64,000 nucleotides of DNA, taken from assembly GCA_030015575.1 (NCBI GenBank), contig JASDDO010000026.1, positions 29,156,079-29,220,078 of the forward strand. The letters run 5' to 3'. Positions 34,830-46,606 of the stretch are shown one piece after another. The first letter of the stretch is position 1; every line of letters begins with the position of its first letter. Source of the DNA: Agapanthus africanus (taxonomy: Eukaryota; Streptophyta; Magnoliopsida; Asparagales; Amaryllidaceae). A program made the position numbers and the translations under genes. The notes beneath the pieces are model-generated. The model had not been told where the DNA came from. It searched no databases and saw only the letters and a list, made by a program, of their open reading frames with translations.

Positions 34830-36410
34830 ATGCTGATCAAAATGTCAGCACTTACCGGGCAGAAAGAAAGCCCGGAATCGGCATATGAACAACGTCAAGA
34901 GCAGGAGACTGATACAGAGTTCCTGCGAAGAGTGCTTGAAAGGAAGGATAAGGATGATGCGGAAAAAGCTGCTAACATAAAGCAGATGGCGCTTCTGTTC
35001 CAGGACATGGTTGGAATGATGATCCAGCCAGAACCTTCAGCCGAAGATTCCACCGATAATCAACGAAGATGACATAGGGGAAACATCAAACCCTCTTCCA
35101 GCTCTATCAAGCAAAGGAGGATACAATCTCCAAGGTTGCTCTTGATGACTATATAGCTCAACAAATACGAGCTCATCAAGCAAATGAAGCGGCTGGACAA
35201 ATCGTCAAAGCTGGGCGACCGTACCTAGGATGGTATGACCAGATCAAATACCCACCGGGATATACGATCCCCAAATTCCATATGTATAAGGGGACAGGAA
35301 ACCTACATCAACACGTCGCGCAATTCAGAGCTCTGTGCGGTAACACTGGAGGCGACAACAAACCGTTGCTTCGCCAGTTCATTGGCAGCTTGTCAAAAAC
35401 GGCTTTTGAATGGTACTCGGAGCTCCCAAACGACTCCATGAAAACATTCACAGAAATAGAACTGCTGTTCACACAGCGGTTTTCCAGCGCAAGCGAGTGC
35501 ACCCCTATCACGGCATTAATCAATGCCAGGGTAAAGCCGGGAGAAACCTGGGTCCAATACGCGATCCGGGAGTGGAACCTATGGTCAATGTACGAACAAT
35601 GCATCGAAGAATCCCCTGCCATAGGCATGTTCATCGGGACCCTAGATCCGCAAACGACTGTGTCCCAGTTCATGACGTTCTTCAAGCCGACTACCTTCCA
35701 GGCTCTGATTGACAAGCTACCCCAAATGGACCAGATGGGCCACGGGCCTTCCTCCTCAAATATGGACCCTCGAAATGCCAAGGGTAAAGGGAAAGCGGCC
35801 TTCGTTGCCAACACTCAACAACAACCGAGTGACCCGAAACCAGTTGCTTGCCAAAACAACATTCGTCCGTGCCTATCCTTAGAAGAAATGTTAGGACGCG
35901 ATTACTCGTTTCCTCATGATAAGATGCGGTGACTGTTCGAGCTTGCAGTGCGCAACAAACTCATCACATTAACAGACCCAAGGTGTCCACCGCAACCCGG
36001 CGACATCAACAACCCTAACTACTGCTCCTATCATAGAATGGTGAGCCACCCAATTGAGGATTGCTACGTCTTCAAGTACTAGGTCGAGGACTGGTATCAA
36101 CAGGGAAAATTCGTGCTGTCTAAAAACTGGAGGGTGAACCTGCCACAGAAGCACACTCCCAAAAAGGTGGATGCACCGGGGGCATCATGCTCGCTCATGG
36201 AAGAAGCTCCAGGAGAAGTCGTTCTCTCAGCTAAAACCAAAAGAATACTGAAGGATCTCCAGGCATGTCCGGCAGTCAGGTGGAGAAGCCCACTTGAACC
36301 GAAAATCGTTGTGGGGATGCTGAAACCGCGTCATGTACCGAAAACCGTCGACAAAGGGCAAAATCCCCAAGTCAAGCCTTCAAAGTCTTCGAAGAAAAGA
36401 AGAAGACCAA
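34830..36410 (+). pseudogene. Tat2 gag core (retrotransposon gag domain and zinc knuckle)
   Basis: Nucleocapsid/capsid region of a Tat element. The longest open piece is 35282-35932 (216 residues) with FIGSLSKTAFEWYSELPND and TWVQYAIREWNLWSMYEQC, the gag domain core. Upstream, 34830-35072 carries a charged helical region (ERKDKDDAEKAANIKQMALLF) matching the piece that is stop-interrupted in Tat1. After a stop near 35932 the same frame resumes with a knuckle-like YCSYHRMVSHPIEDC at about 36019-36065, then a TAG near 36080. Closely related to 4995-6926. Confidence 0.78.
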
Positions 36411-36417
36411 GAAGCTT

Positions 36418-37565
36418 ATGCGGCCTGCCGAGTATGATGACAAGCGCACAAACATACAAAGGTACATTGACGTGTTGGAGGAGTACAACCGGAAGGCGCA
36501 GACACCGATCACCTTCGAAGAGTTCCTCAAGCATATTCTTGAGAACGAAGCGAGTGACAACAATGAGGAAAATGACTCATCAGAAACCAAAGACTATGTA
36601 GCAAGTTGCCACATGGTTTTCCATTTTTCGTTAAATGACGAAGAAGCTCCCTCAGCGTCAGAAAACAACACGGAGGAACTGGGGGCAAGATCGGCGCCAA
36701 AATCCCCGGAACTGCCAGAGGAAGACCCGATTGATAGGCTGTTAAACGAAGCCTTTCAAAAAAGCAAAGCTGACCGAGAACGCAAAACAGCCATATACGA
36801 AAAGGCTAAGCATCGGCATTAGGATGAACAAGCTGCGGAAAGGAGGAGTCGTAAAGTACTCCGACTAGACCAAAGCATACCTGCGGCAAACAAGAGTAGA
36901 ATCAAGACAGAGAAGCGGTTCCTTTCAAAGGAAATGTGCCTGGGGTCATAGCCTCAACAAAGAGGACTCATGTCCGAACTACTGCCTATATCATCGGAGG
37001 GTTACTCATCCCATCGAAGAATGCAGTGCCTTCAAAAAGTAGTGGTAAGGGTACGTTGCCCATCAACAACATTTCAAGAGGATGTCGAGTGAAGCTCGTT
37101 GACAGCGAAAAAGTGCGACGAATACGCGTGAGAAAATGACTGGCAACTGTCATATGGTTGATACCAGTTCGGAAAAAGGCAAAACTCCAAGTTCTCACTT
37201 TCAGGAGCGATTCTGAGGAAGAAACAACCCTCAGCCCTCTTTTCAAGGATTCTACCTCCGAAAAAGAAGAGGAGGAGAAGAACTGTGAGAACATTCAACT
37301 GCGTAGCCGCACGCTGCCTGAAAAGAACTTTGGACCTACAAACAAAGGTTCGAGCAAAAGAGATAAAGGGAAAGAGAAAATCCTTGAGGAAATTGCCCTC
37401 GATGATCGAGTTGTCAAAGAGCTTGCATCCAAGTACCCGCCTAAGAAAAATAAGGTGGATTACAATGTCTTAACACATCTGAGGAAAATGCCCTCGCAAT
37501 TGAGCATACTGGTTGCTCTCCTCCTGTCCAAAGAGGCACGAGATTCCCTGATCAAGGTATTGTAA
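36418..37565 (+). pseudogene. Tat2 gag-protease linker
   Basis: Frames 36418-36822 and 37158-37565 with a broken stretch between. The first begins MRPAEYDDKRTNIQRYIDVL and ends in an acidic segment and a KSKADRERKTAIYEKAK helix. The second carries DSEEETTLSPLFKDS and IALDDRVVKELASKYPPKK. Both match the Tat1 linker (3965-4980). The second zinc-knuckle-like motif lies in the broken part (about 36975-37045). No enzyme is expected here. Confidence 0.65.
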
Positions 37566-37569
37566 GAGC

Positions 37570-38595
37570 CTGATCGATTCCAAGCTTTCTTAGCCGAAGA
37601 AAAGATAAAGGAAGGGCTGGAAGAGGTTCACATAGCTGACATCACATTCAACGATAAAGATCTCCTCCTCGGAACGTGCGAGCACAAGCTTCCTCTATAC
37701 GTCACCGGGTATTGCCATGACATCAAGATAGGCAAAATCCTTATCGACAACGGATCCTCCGTCAACCTTCTCAACGTGAAAGTGCTGAAGAAGATCTGCA
37801 TGAACATTCAGCACTTAGCCCGAGAAAAAATTACCATTTCCTGATTCGACTCATAGTCGTTATGGATGCTGGGGTCTGTAATACCGATGTTATGCTTTAG
37901 ATTGCTCGTCACTGATATCAAATTTCACGTCATTGACACCAAGACTTGCTTTAACGCTTTGCTCGGCAGGCCCTAGCTGCATGAGTACAACGTCATCACT
38001 TATACACAACATCAGTGTATGAAGTATTGCAAAGACGGTTTGGAATGCACCGTCACGGGGGAACTAAACCCGTTCTTGATAAACGAAGTCCGGAAATATG
38101 AAGACGCAAAGTACTTCCTACCATACTTCGAAGATACGGAGAGGTGTCATAAGCCGGAGGATAAACGGAAGCCCATCGCCACCATCCCAATCTTTGGAAG
38201 CGACACCGAGGAAGATGAAGAAATAGTCTATTCGGGGCAACCCCAAGGCAACAGGCCCGGACCATCTACTCCTATTTTGGTCTTTGGCAGTGACTCTGAG
38301 GATGAGGCCAACGCCGTGTTCTTCGTTCGCCCATCAACACAAACCGTTACTGGAGTTGATCAGAGTTTACTAGTCACCATGGTTCCGCCTCGGTATTATA
38401 AGGAACTCGATGCGCTCAATACATACAACATACAACAACTACAGACTTTCTATGTGCCTCTCAGGCGAAGAGGTGAAAAGACGATCCTCTTCTACCAATC
38501 GACGGAGACTAAAGTAGGAAAAGAAGTCTAGCATGGTGCCGACTTTGCGCTCGACAGGTTTCAACCAATCCATCTCCCAAGGTACTACTCGGAGG
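37570..38595 (+). pseudogene. Tat2 aspartic protease and following linker, cut by Copia B
   Basis: Aspartic protease of the polyprotein, in the frame of 37158-37565. The catalytic motif is ILIDNGSSVNLL with its Asp codon at 37746-37748. Stops occur at about 37563, 37842, 37849, 37974 and 38529; the last open piece (38019-38531) is the acidic linker with IPIFGSDTEEDEEIVYSG. The element breaks at 38596, where TGTTAG of Copia B begins. In Tat1 the copia insertion is only about 73 bp further along the homologous sequence. Confidence 0.75.
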
Positions 38596-39248
38596 TGTTA
38601 GTGTTTATGCCCTAGAGGCCATTACTGTATCATACTAGTTTGTATATTACTTAATGGAAGCTTGGGATATTCACAGGTGTATTGACAGTCTTGCTAAAAA
38701 TGACAGTATGCTACTTGGTTTGTGTCTACTTTAATATGTGCATATGTTTCTTTTAACGTATCGCTTATACATATTAGTAGAGCCCTTAGGATCTTTACTT
38801 GATTCCCAGCATTGTGATGGCGGCCACACTAGTGGGGGCTGGGTAGTCTATAAGCGACATCCTATACAGGTCCCTGGTTGTAGGATTATCGAGACAGGGC
38901 ATCGATACTCCGGAGTAGACTGGTGTATACGCTTCTCATCCCAGCATAGGGAGATGGTCTGTCCCACAGCCATCAGTACGTCGTACTGGAGATAGTTTGC
39001 AGGTGCTCGTTAGGTTACGGGTACACCGGACAGGACTCGCCGGGAACTGCAGGTTGGATTTATACCCATCGTCAGATAGCAGTTCCCAAATGACATGAGT
39101 ACAGCTTAGTCCGTCGACTTGACACTGCTGCTTCGCCTCGGGTGTGTTCCCACTATTCTTAGATTACTACCCTACCACGGCTCAAAAGAGTCGTGCAAAA
39201 AGGTAGTAGTTGGGTGCAGTCCCGAAGCACTTGGAGGCAGTGGCGGTT
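38596..39248 (+). repeat. Copia B 5' LTR, segment 1
   Basis: From the TG start to the G1 insertion; the last five bases CGGTT (39244-39248) are the G1 target duplication. Contains the block GGAACTGC..GATAGCAGTTCCC shared, inverted, with A1, A2 and Copia C LTRs. Confidence 0.88.
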
Positions 39249-42200
39249 TGTAACGTTTCAGAAATCGTTTTGCGAATTTTTCCATTTTAGGGCAAAATTG
39301 TCGGTTTTTCCCGTTTTAACCCGATTTCGATCAAACGTCCGTATAAGCTTACCGGCGCCTAGTTTAGCTAAAATAAAGCTTGTGCGCGAACTTTAGGGGT
39401 ATTTGGGAGGTTTTGGTTCAGATAGAATTTTTCCCAAATAAAATATTATTTTAGCCAGTAAAATATGCGCGTAAATCGGGAAAAAAATTTTAAATGAAAA
39501 TTTTTGGGAATCATCACTAAAATTATTTTAGAACCTTCTTTTTAAATATCTAGATATTTTTTGGTCAAAGAGAATTATTTTAAAAAAAAAGAAAATGAAT
39601 AAAAGGTGGCATTTTTGCATTAAATGTGCATTAATTGTTTTCTTTTGCTAGAAAATTCCACACACTTCACCAAAAATCCCCCCATTCTCCCCATGGCCGA
39701 CCCTTCCCTTCTCCTTGCTGCCCTCCATCATTTCCACCCATTTTCAACTCATTTTTCATCAAATAAATCATGAAAAGTCCAATTTAATTCATACAAATTC
39801 AAATATAATCATTTTTCCTTCATTCCTTCACTAATCCTTCATGGATCTTCATTAAAGCTTGGTTTTTTATGCTAAGAAGTTGGATTAAGTTTCATTTTGT
39901 GTTCTTGGGGAGGTATAATTCTTACCTTAATCCTTTTATATTTGCTTTAATCTTATTCTAGCTAGTTTAGTTAGCTAATTATGTGTTTAGTTTAGTTTTT
40001 ATATTATGATTAATTCATTTATTTTTTGTTTAAGAAATTCATGTTAGGGTTAAATTTTGTTTATGTGTTTAGTGTTCTTTTGAAGTGTTAATTTGTGTTT
40101 TGGAGAAAATTAATCTAGTAGAAAATGTTAATTTTTGTTAATGATCACTTTGTTTAATTATGCAATTAGCTTACTAGGTTTTTGCTAAAACATAATTAGC
40201 GAGTGTTAAAAATATAGGAATGCATTAGGTAGCTTAGTTAAGCTATTTTAAGCTGTTTGTTATCGCTGGATATGCATTAGCTTGAAACTAATGCGGAATT
40301 TTGCGATAGGTTGCTTACTAGATTTCGGGATTTTTCCGACGTGAGTTCGATTGGTCGTTACGAGATTATATCTATTGTATTCCTCGTAATTCTTATGTTG
40401 TGTTGCGCGATCAGGACGATCGGGGTCCATTCGTGGTGTTTTGTAGTTTAGCAACCCCAATTAGGGTTTTTGGCCGGTATCGTGCGCGATAGATGCGCTA
40501 AGCGCGCAGTGTAATTTTCCGAGCATTTTCATCGCGTTTCGTTGTCTTTTCGTCGATGCAGGATATTTGCTTATGTGTTGTGTTTGTGAAATTTTAGGTT
40601 CGCAAGCGGGGACTTCGGACGCTACGACAAGGGGAAAACAGATGGTAGGATTCACCTAGCTTGGAGTTTGGTGAGTAGATTTAACATCTACAGGGGAATC
40701 GTCCGCATGGCGTTATGCGTCAGGGCTAGAGATTTTATTACTTGTCGCATATTCTACGTTATTGTTAGAATTGCGCCTTTACCCTATTACTTAGATGTAC
40801 TTGTGCCTAGACTAGTAGTAGTAAGACACTGCACATATTATTGACGATTCATGTTGCACGAGCACTGATTATATGCTACACACACCGTCAATAATTGACA
40901 TGTCACACACAAACCACTTATAGATGTTATATTGCTTGGTTAGGGACATTGTGACATTGATTCATACTGCTTATCATATATGGCATTTAGCATACCTGTA
41001 TTCCTATAGAGTATTGTACCATTAGTGATAGGTACATACACACTCCCTGTCATAGCTACATGTATACCTTGCACATACTGTTCTTATACCCAGGGGGTCT
41101 ACTATATCATTGCTTATAGGTAGACACATTATCTTGCTATACCTTATTGATTTCACATACATCTGGTTTTAGCTACATGTTTACCTTCACTTGATGTTAT
41201 TTAGAAGTTGATAAATAGGAACCGCATGATATTTGTATTAACTTGATGCAGTTAATTAGCGGTTTTTCCTTTATAGGCTTGCATTTCAGATATGGCGCAC
41301 ATATTATATTCATGGATTTTCGCATTGTTATATGGATTTTTCATGATGTTTTCTGGATTTGGGGACCGTGGTAGTTCATGAAATTATGCATTATTTGAAA
41401 GACCCGGTTTTCTTGATATTGATGTTTCCGCAGCCACCATGAGATTTATCGGTTCTGATATATGCCCGATTCGAGGAGTGAGGAGGCACCGTCTGTGGGT
41501 ACATGGTGGGGCCCGAGGGTACCCGAAGCAAGAACGATTTCGCGGTGCTAGGCGGTGAGGCTTAGGGGAACCATACCATCCGGTGACAGGACCAATGACT
41601 CATCGGCTATAAAGTGGATACCGACGGGAGTCATGTGCGTATGGATACGTCGAGAGACGAGGGTCAGAGCCAGGCACTCGAGCTCTCGGGATAGCGTATG
41701 ATACGTACCCATCAGGGGGGCTAGTCATGGAGACAGCACCTGATGGATCAGCATTTCTGTGTCGATGCTTGGCATATTGGTTTCATAATATTTCTAATTA
41801 CTCATTTGTATATATAACAGGGGATTGAGCCGCTGTTATATATACCCTTACACCAATATTAGGGGAATGAGATGCTAATATATGTGTATTGACCTCATCA
41901 TATTTATTATACCATTTTATTTAGGATGTTAGAATTTTGCTGGAGATTTGATTCGGGATATAAGAGATTCATTTGAGATTGGATACTGGAGATATAAGTG
42001 AGATATACTTGATATAGTACATACGAGATATGTGAGATCCACTTGCTGTTGTACATTCGAGATATGTGAGATATACTTGATATGGTACATATGAGATATG
42101 TGAGATCCACTTGATATTGTACATTCGATATATGTGATATATACTTGATGTTGTACATTCGATATATGTGATATATACTTGATGTTGTACATTCGGGATA

Positions 42201-43262
42201 TACGGGATATACTTAATGTTATGAAATTGAGGAGAATGCGATACTTAGATGATATGAGAGCCAATTTGGGGGCTGATTTGAGAATTGGGATTTGATTCGT
42301 CATGATGGATTGTGATCCTACCACGATGTCAGGATTCCGTGGAAATGACATATTTCACTCCATACCTCACCTTTATCTATTTGTACACTGTTTCATGTAT
42401 TAGGAGTACCTGTTAGTGTACCTTTCATGAGTGTTGCACATTTACATTCTCATACCCCCATTGCATGATTATTACATACTGTGTTATATCATTATTGCTT
42501 TATATATATTGGTTGTACTTGTTAGTGTACTTTCCATTATTCTACATTCATATGACCTGTTATTACTGTAAATTGCATATCTTAGATTCATGCTGTACGT
42601 ACATTCCTGCGATTACCTGCATATGTTATTTACTATTCACGAGTTGGCAACTCACCCCCGTTGTGCCACAGGTGTTACAGAGGGTTCCCCAGAGTAGTCG
42701 AGGCTGGCTATTCATCTATCATCTTTTGCTACAGATACCGCTTCGGCTCACGTTGTGCTGTTTTGTTCAGGTGGGTTTTGATGGTTATCTGTATTTGTAT
42801 TGTATATTCGTTGTATCTTGTACTCTCCATCTACTATTATGTTGTTGACTTAGAGACTTGGTGAGGAAGATATTGTATAAATTGTGGATTTGTTGTCTTT
42901 TATACAGTTTCCTTTCTATCGTCTTCTTTTTCTTCGCTACGGCGTCGTATATTTGTTGTGGTGGTTGTTTTCCGCCTTTGGGCATGAATTTGCTCCCGTT
43001 GGGGATGCTTTACATTATATTTATGTTGTACCCATTTTTGGGGTTGGTTTTTATAAAGGAGGTGCTGCCGAAATTTTCAAGAAAGAAAATTGAACTCAAA
43101 GAATTTATATTTGAGATTTTTTTAATGGTTTAAACAATGTTTCTTATCTTTTCTTGTCTTTTAATGGTTTAGATTTCTGGGTTTGAGCTTTCTTTTACTA
43201 CGTTACGCCTGTAGACGTTGCGTAGTATTAGGGCCGTCACGTGCCAATTTCGGGTCGTGACA
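39249..43262 (+). repeat. 5' LTR of G1 (4014 bp)
   Basis: TGTAACGTTTCAG start, GGGTCGTGACA end. Matches 46607-50624 throughout with scattered substitutions and a few short indels. Includes a 34-bp tandem array (41983-42220). All ORFs in it have duplicates in the other LTR and no domain. Confidence 0.93.
41983..42220. repeat. Tandem array, 7 x 34 bp, in the G1 5' LTR
   Basis: GTACATxCGAGATATGTGAGAT-type units start at 42017, 42051, 42085, 42119, 42153 and 42187, with a diverged unit before them. The duplicate array in the 3' LTR is at 49343-49580 with the same unit number. Confidence 0.9.
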
Positions 43263-43266
43263 AAGT

Positions 43267-43278
43267 TGGTATCAGAGC
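43267..43278 (+). other. Primer-binding site of G1 (initiator Met-tRNA)
   Basis: TGGTATCAGAGC, four bases after the 5' LTR end. Confidence 0.88.
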
Positions 43279-44150
43279 GCTAGGTTTTTACCTTACGGGG
43301 TGTAGAATGACCTTTATATGATGGAGTAGGTAGCTTAAGCAGAGTAACGTAGTGTGTGTATGTCTGCAGCATACTCACGATGCAGTACTCCGTCTAAAGT
43401 GACCTAAGTACAATTACTTGAAATTCCTTCCTTGATGATTCATATCCTTGTGATTCGATTTCCGTGTTCATATCGAATCCTATTCCTATTTATAGCCTTT
43501 GCCGACGATGACTATGGGGACTCAGTGAGGTGCTGCGAGGGCTGAGGTCAGTATTGACTCGGGGAAAGCGAGGACTGACCAGGATGGCACGCTCGTTGCA
43601 CAGGTGCAGACGGATCCGCCTTCGACAGATAGTATCGCTAGGCTTGTGGCCTAGATGCAGGACTTGCGCCAGACGATGAGTTCTTTGGTGGAGACCATTC
43701 GAGCGCAGTGACAGGAGGTTGTCACCCCTGTTACCCAGTTATTCCTTGCGATCAGCACACAGCTTTCCGTCAGTTACATAACACCAGTGGATGCAGCCCT
43801 AGTTGACGAGACACGTATTCCAGAGACTTTTCGAGTTCCAGGACAGTAGACGACCAGTACCGGTGTGCCAGTCCAGGGACAGAGGCCTAGTCATCGAGAC
43901 AGATTTCATGACCGTCATAGGAGTGGCAGAGGCTTAGGACGAGGTCAGTCGTTCAGCTTTTATCCCTTGGAGGGCCAGCAGCCGTCGTATGGATGTTTTC
44001 GATGCGGGGGCCTTCATCACTTCATCAGGGACTGTTCTTTAGCACCGCGTCAGAGTCGGGTTCTAAGAGGTCATGGGTGCGGAAGGTTTGCTCTGAGGGG
44101 TCAGTCTGGCAGAGGAAGGGTTCTAACAGCTGCGGGTAGGAGGTAGACAC
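43279..44150 (+). pseudogene. G1 gag remnant with CCHC zinc finger
   Basis: The only clean frame is 43865-44146 (93 residues): an Arg/Gly-rich segment (HRSGRGLGRGQSF) followed by CFRCGGLHHFIRDC, a full CX2CX4HX4C nucleocapsid zinc finger. Upstream, 43500-43860 reads as broken gag (frames with stops). In an intact gypsy element this domain binds the genomic RNA. The flanking protease and reverse-transcriptase remnants fit the order gag-protease-RT. Confidence 0.72.
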
Positions 44151-44159
44151 AGGAGTTTA

Positions 44160-45540
44160 CTTCTACTCATCGGGACGCTCAGGCGTCCAATGCAGAGTTT
44201 TCAGGTATCCTTTATTCACATGTTCGTTTGATGTACTTGTTGTTTTTCATACTTTGTGCCGTGGTTGGGACGAGGATCGTGTTAGCTAGATCAGTCGTTT
44301 GTTGTATTAACTTCTGTCAGCGATTCTTTTGTTGCGCGGCACGTATTTCAGTCGTATGCCAATCGGTTAGGAGATTCATCCATCACTTGATCCTTCTAGA
44401 GAGGTTGGATTTGATGTTCTCCTGGGCATGGATTGGTTAGCTACGTGTTAGGCGTCTGTTGACTACCGTGAGGAAATAGTCAGAAATTATTTTCCCGGCG
44501 AGTCAGTTCTTGTTGTGCAGGTGGATAGTTGTGCCGCCTCTCACAGCTTGAATTCAGCCTTTTTCGCTAGTCAGCTTTTGGAGGAGATGTCGTGGATTCT
44601 TGGTGTTTATTCGAGATACCGGAGCCACGGTGGGATTGTTGGACCGGGTTCCTTTCGTACAAGAGTTTTCCGACGTTTCAGATAAGCTGGCGAAGCTTAG
44701 GTAGCTTAAGGATCTGCTGCAGAGTTGTAGTTAAGGAGGTTTGTGTGTCCGAGTGTTTCGCTTTTGGGAGCTCCTATTTTTTTGTTCGTCAAGGAGAAAG
44801 ACGACAGAGTGCGGTTGTGGATTGATGGATCATCAATTGAACCGGCTTACGGTGCGGATAGGTATCATTTACCTCGCATTGACGATTTCTTCGATCAGCT
44901 CCAGAGTGCGGGACTTTTTCTAAGTTGTTGGGATCAGGTCATCGTCGTTGCGGGTTCGGAGTGATGGCATTCCGAATACTGCTCTTGTGCGTGCTATGGC
45001 TTTGTGTGTTTTGGTGGTGTCTTTGGACTCGCCAATGCCCTAGCAGCATTCGTGGATATGATGCACCAGATTTCTTCAGGCCGTTCCTCGACCAGTTTTG
45101 TTGTGTTATTGACGACATTTTGGTCTTTTCTAGTGTGTCTTGAGGAACAGGAGCAGTACTTGAGAATTTGTTTTGCAGACATTGGTAGAGCCCCAGCTAT
45201 TTGCTAGGTTCTCGGAGTATTCCTTTAGGCTTGTTTGTGTTGACTCCTAGGTCTTATAGTTACAGGAGATGGTTTCGTATAGTTCCGAGGGAGGTCGTGA
45301 CCGTACAGCTTAGGCCCAGACTTGTGTGCAGGACGGAGGTCCGCTGAATTTGGGCTTAACAGGTTTTTGCCGCCGTTTCGTGCAGTATTATTAGCATATT
45401 GCTGCACCGTTGACTGGAATGACCGGAATGGAGGTTTCTTTTCTTTGGACTGAGGCATGTGTATGGAGTTTTTGGCCGTTAAAGATTTGGTTAGCAACTG
45501 CATCAGTTCTTGCTTTTGGTTCGGACGACTTTGTGATTTA
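44160..45540 (+). pseudogene. G1 protease and reverse-transcriptase remnants
   Basis: Read in changing frames: a DVLLGMDWLATC block with a stop after it (about 44410-44450, end of the protease), VPFVQEFSDVSDKL (about 44650), FVKEKDDRVRLWIDGSS and DRYHLPRIDDFFDQLQSAG (44743-44920, reverse-transcriptase fingers), FGLANALAAFVDMMHQISS (about 45018-45075) and a DDILVFS block (about 45110-45135, the catalytic DD). Then FLWTEACVWSF-like sequence (about 45440) as the RNase H start. Each block is typical of Ty3/gypsy pol. Stops, indels and missing stretches make it a relic. Confidence 0.75.
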
Positions 45541-46593
45541 ACTGTAATGTTTCACGAGAGTGGCTCGATTTTGTGTGGTTGTGACACTGCCCGCCGAAGC
45601 TCGTTAGTTAGAGATACTTGAGTATACCCGGCTGGGTAATGATTCGGAGTCTTTGATTGTGACAAGGGTGTGCTAAGTTAGGAATGCGTTTGTGTACCTG
45701 ATTTTATCGGGTAGGGACGTGGAATCCTAGAGCAAGCACATCAGTCAATTCTCTATGTTCATTCAGGTTCCGCCAACATTGACGTGACTTGTGAGATAGT
45801 TACGGGTGGACAGGAATGTAAAGAGAAATTTCAGGTTTCGTTTCAAGGTGTTTGTCTTGTTGTGTGTTTATGTTAGTTGTTGTCGGTAGTTGGGGATCGT
45901 CACTAGCCATTGTTAGGGTTCTCCTTCGATAGTTGTTATCAGGAGACACTCCAATTGGCAACCTTTAGGTTTAGTTAGGTCGTGTCGATCACCAATCTGT
46001 TTTCTGACTCTGCGTAGTAGGATTTTGGGACCTCAGCTAGTCTCTAGAGTTCGGAGATGATCCAGTTGGTTCAGGTCAGGATGAGTAGCCCAGTGCAGAC
46101 AGAGGTCTTATGTCGACCGTGTTGGTCGTAAACTTGAATTCGCAGTGGGGAGATCATGTATTCCTACGGATTTTTCCGATGAATGACGTGTTGAGTTTTG
46201 GGAAGCTTATCCCAGAATTTTAGGTCCTTTTAAGATCCTTTAAGCGAGTTAGTTTGTTGCCTTTAATTTGGCACTTCCGCCAAGATTTTGATTATTCACC
46301 TCGTATTCTTTGTGTTGATTTTTGCAATTACCTTCATGACTTCCCACATGATTCAGCATCAGACCATTTAGTTTTGACGCGATCTTTTCGTTCACCGGCA
46401 GCCATTGGTGTAAATGGTTCGGCAGGTGGGGAAACTTCGGTCAAAGGTCTTGCTATCTGTGGAGGGTTTTTCTTGGACGTAGCCGTTTTGTGAAGTGATC
46501 ATTTGGGAGGTTGCGAGCGAGATTTGGGAGTTTTGTACTCATCTTCTTGAAGGTACGCGTAGATGAATTTTAATTCGGGGACCGAATTTCTTT
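45541..46593 (+). other. G1 interior 3' part, nothing recognised
   Basis: One kilobase without a clean frame or motif. An intact gypsy element would need several kilobases here for RNase H, integrase and any chromodomain, so most of that is deleted or decayed. Confidence 0.5.
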
Positions 46594-46605
46594 AAGGAGG
46601 GAAGA
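46594..46605 (+). other. Polypurine tract of G1
   Basis: AAGGAGGGAAGA directly before the 3' LTR start at 46607. Confidence 0.8.
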
Positions 46606-46606
46606 T

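Larger units (their letters stand above)
30639..38595 (+). mobile_element. Tat-lineage element Tat2, 5' part, interrupted by Copia B
   Basis: Plus-strand relative of Tat1 with the same order: 2.9-kb LTR, primer-like site, gag (33602-36822), linker and protease (37570-38531). It is inserted in the CACTA gene at 30639 and is itself cut at 38596 by Copia B, within the linker after the protease. Reverse transcriptase and later parts are not in the window. The coding part has many frameshifts and stops. LTR bodies of Tat1 and Tat2 differ strongly, whereas gag-protease is easily alignable. Confidence 0.85.

Noticed and set aside
41907..42351. Tyr/Ile/Ser-rich repeat proteins, also at 49267-49624
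   Set aside because: Translation of the 34-bp tandem array in the G1 LTRs, on the strand opposite to the element.
42465..42848. 127-codon hydrophobic ORF, duplicated at 49826-50209
   Set aside because: Inside both G1 LTRs, Tyr/Cys/Leu-rich from AT-rich DNA; duplicated by the LTR pair. No evidence that it is a real membrane protein.
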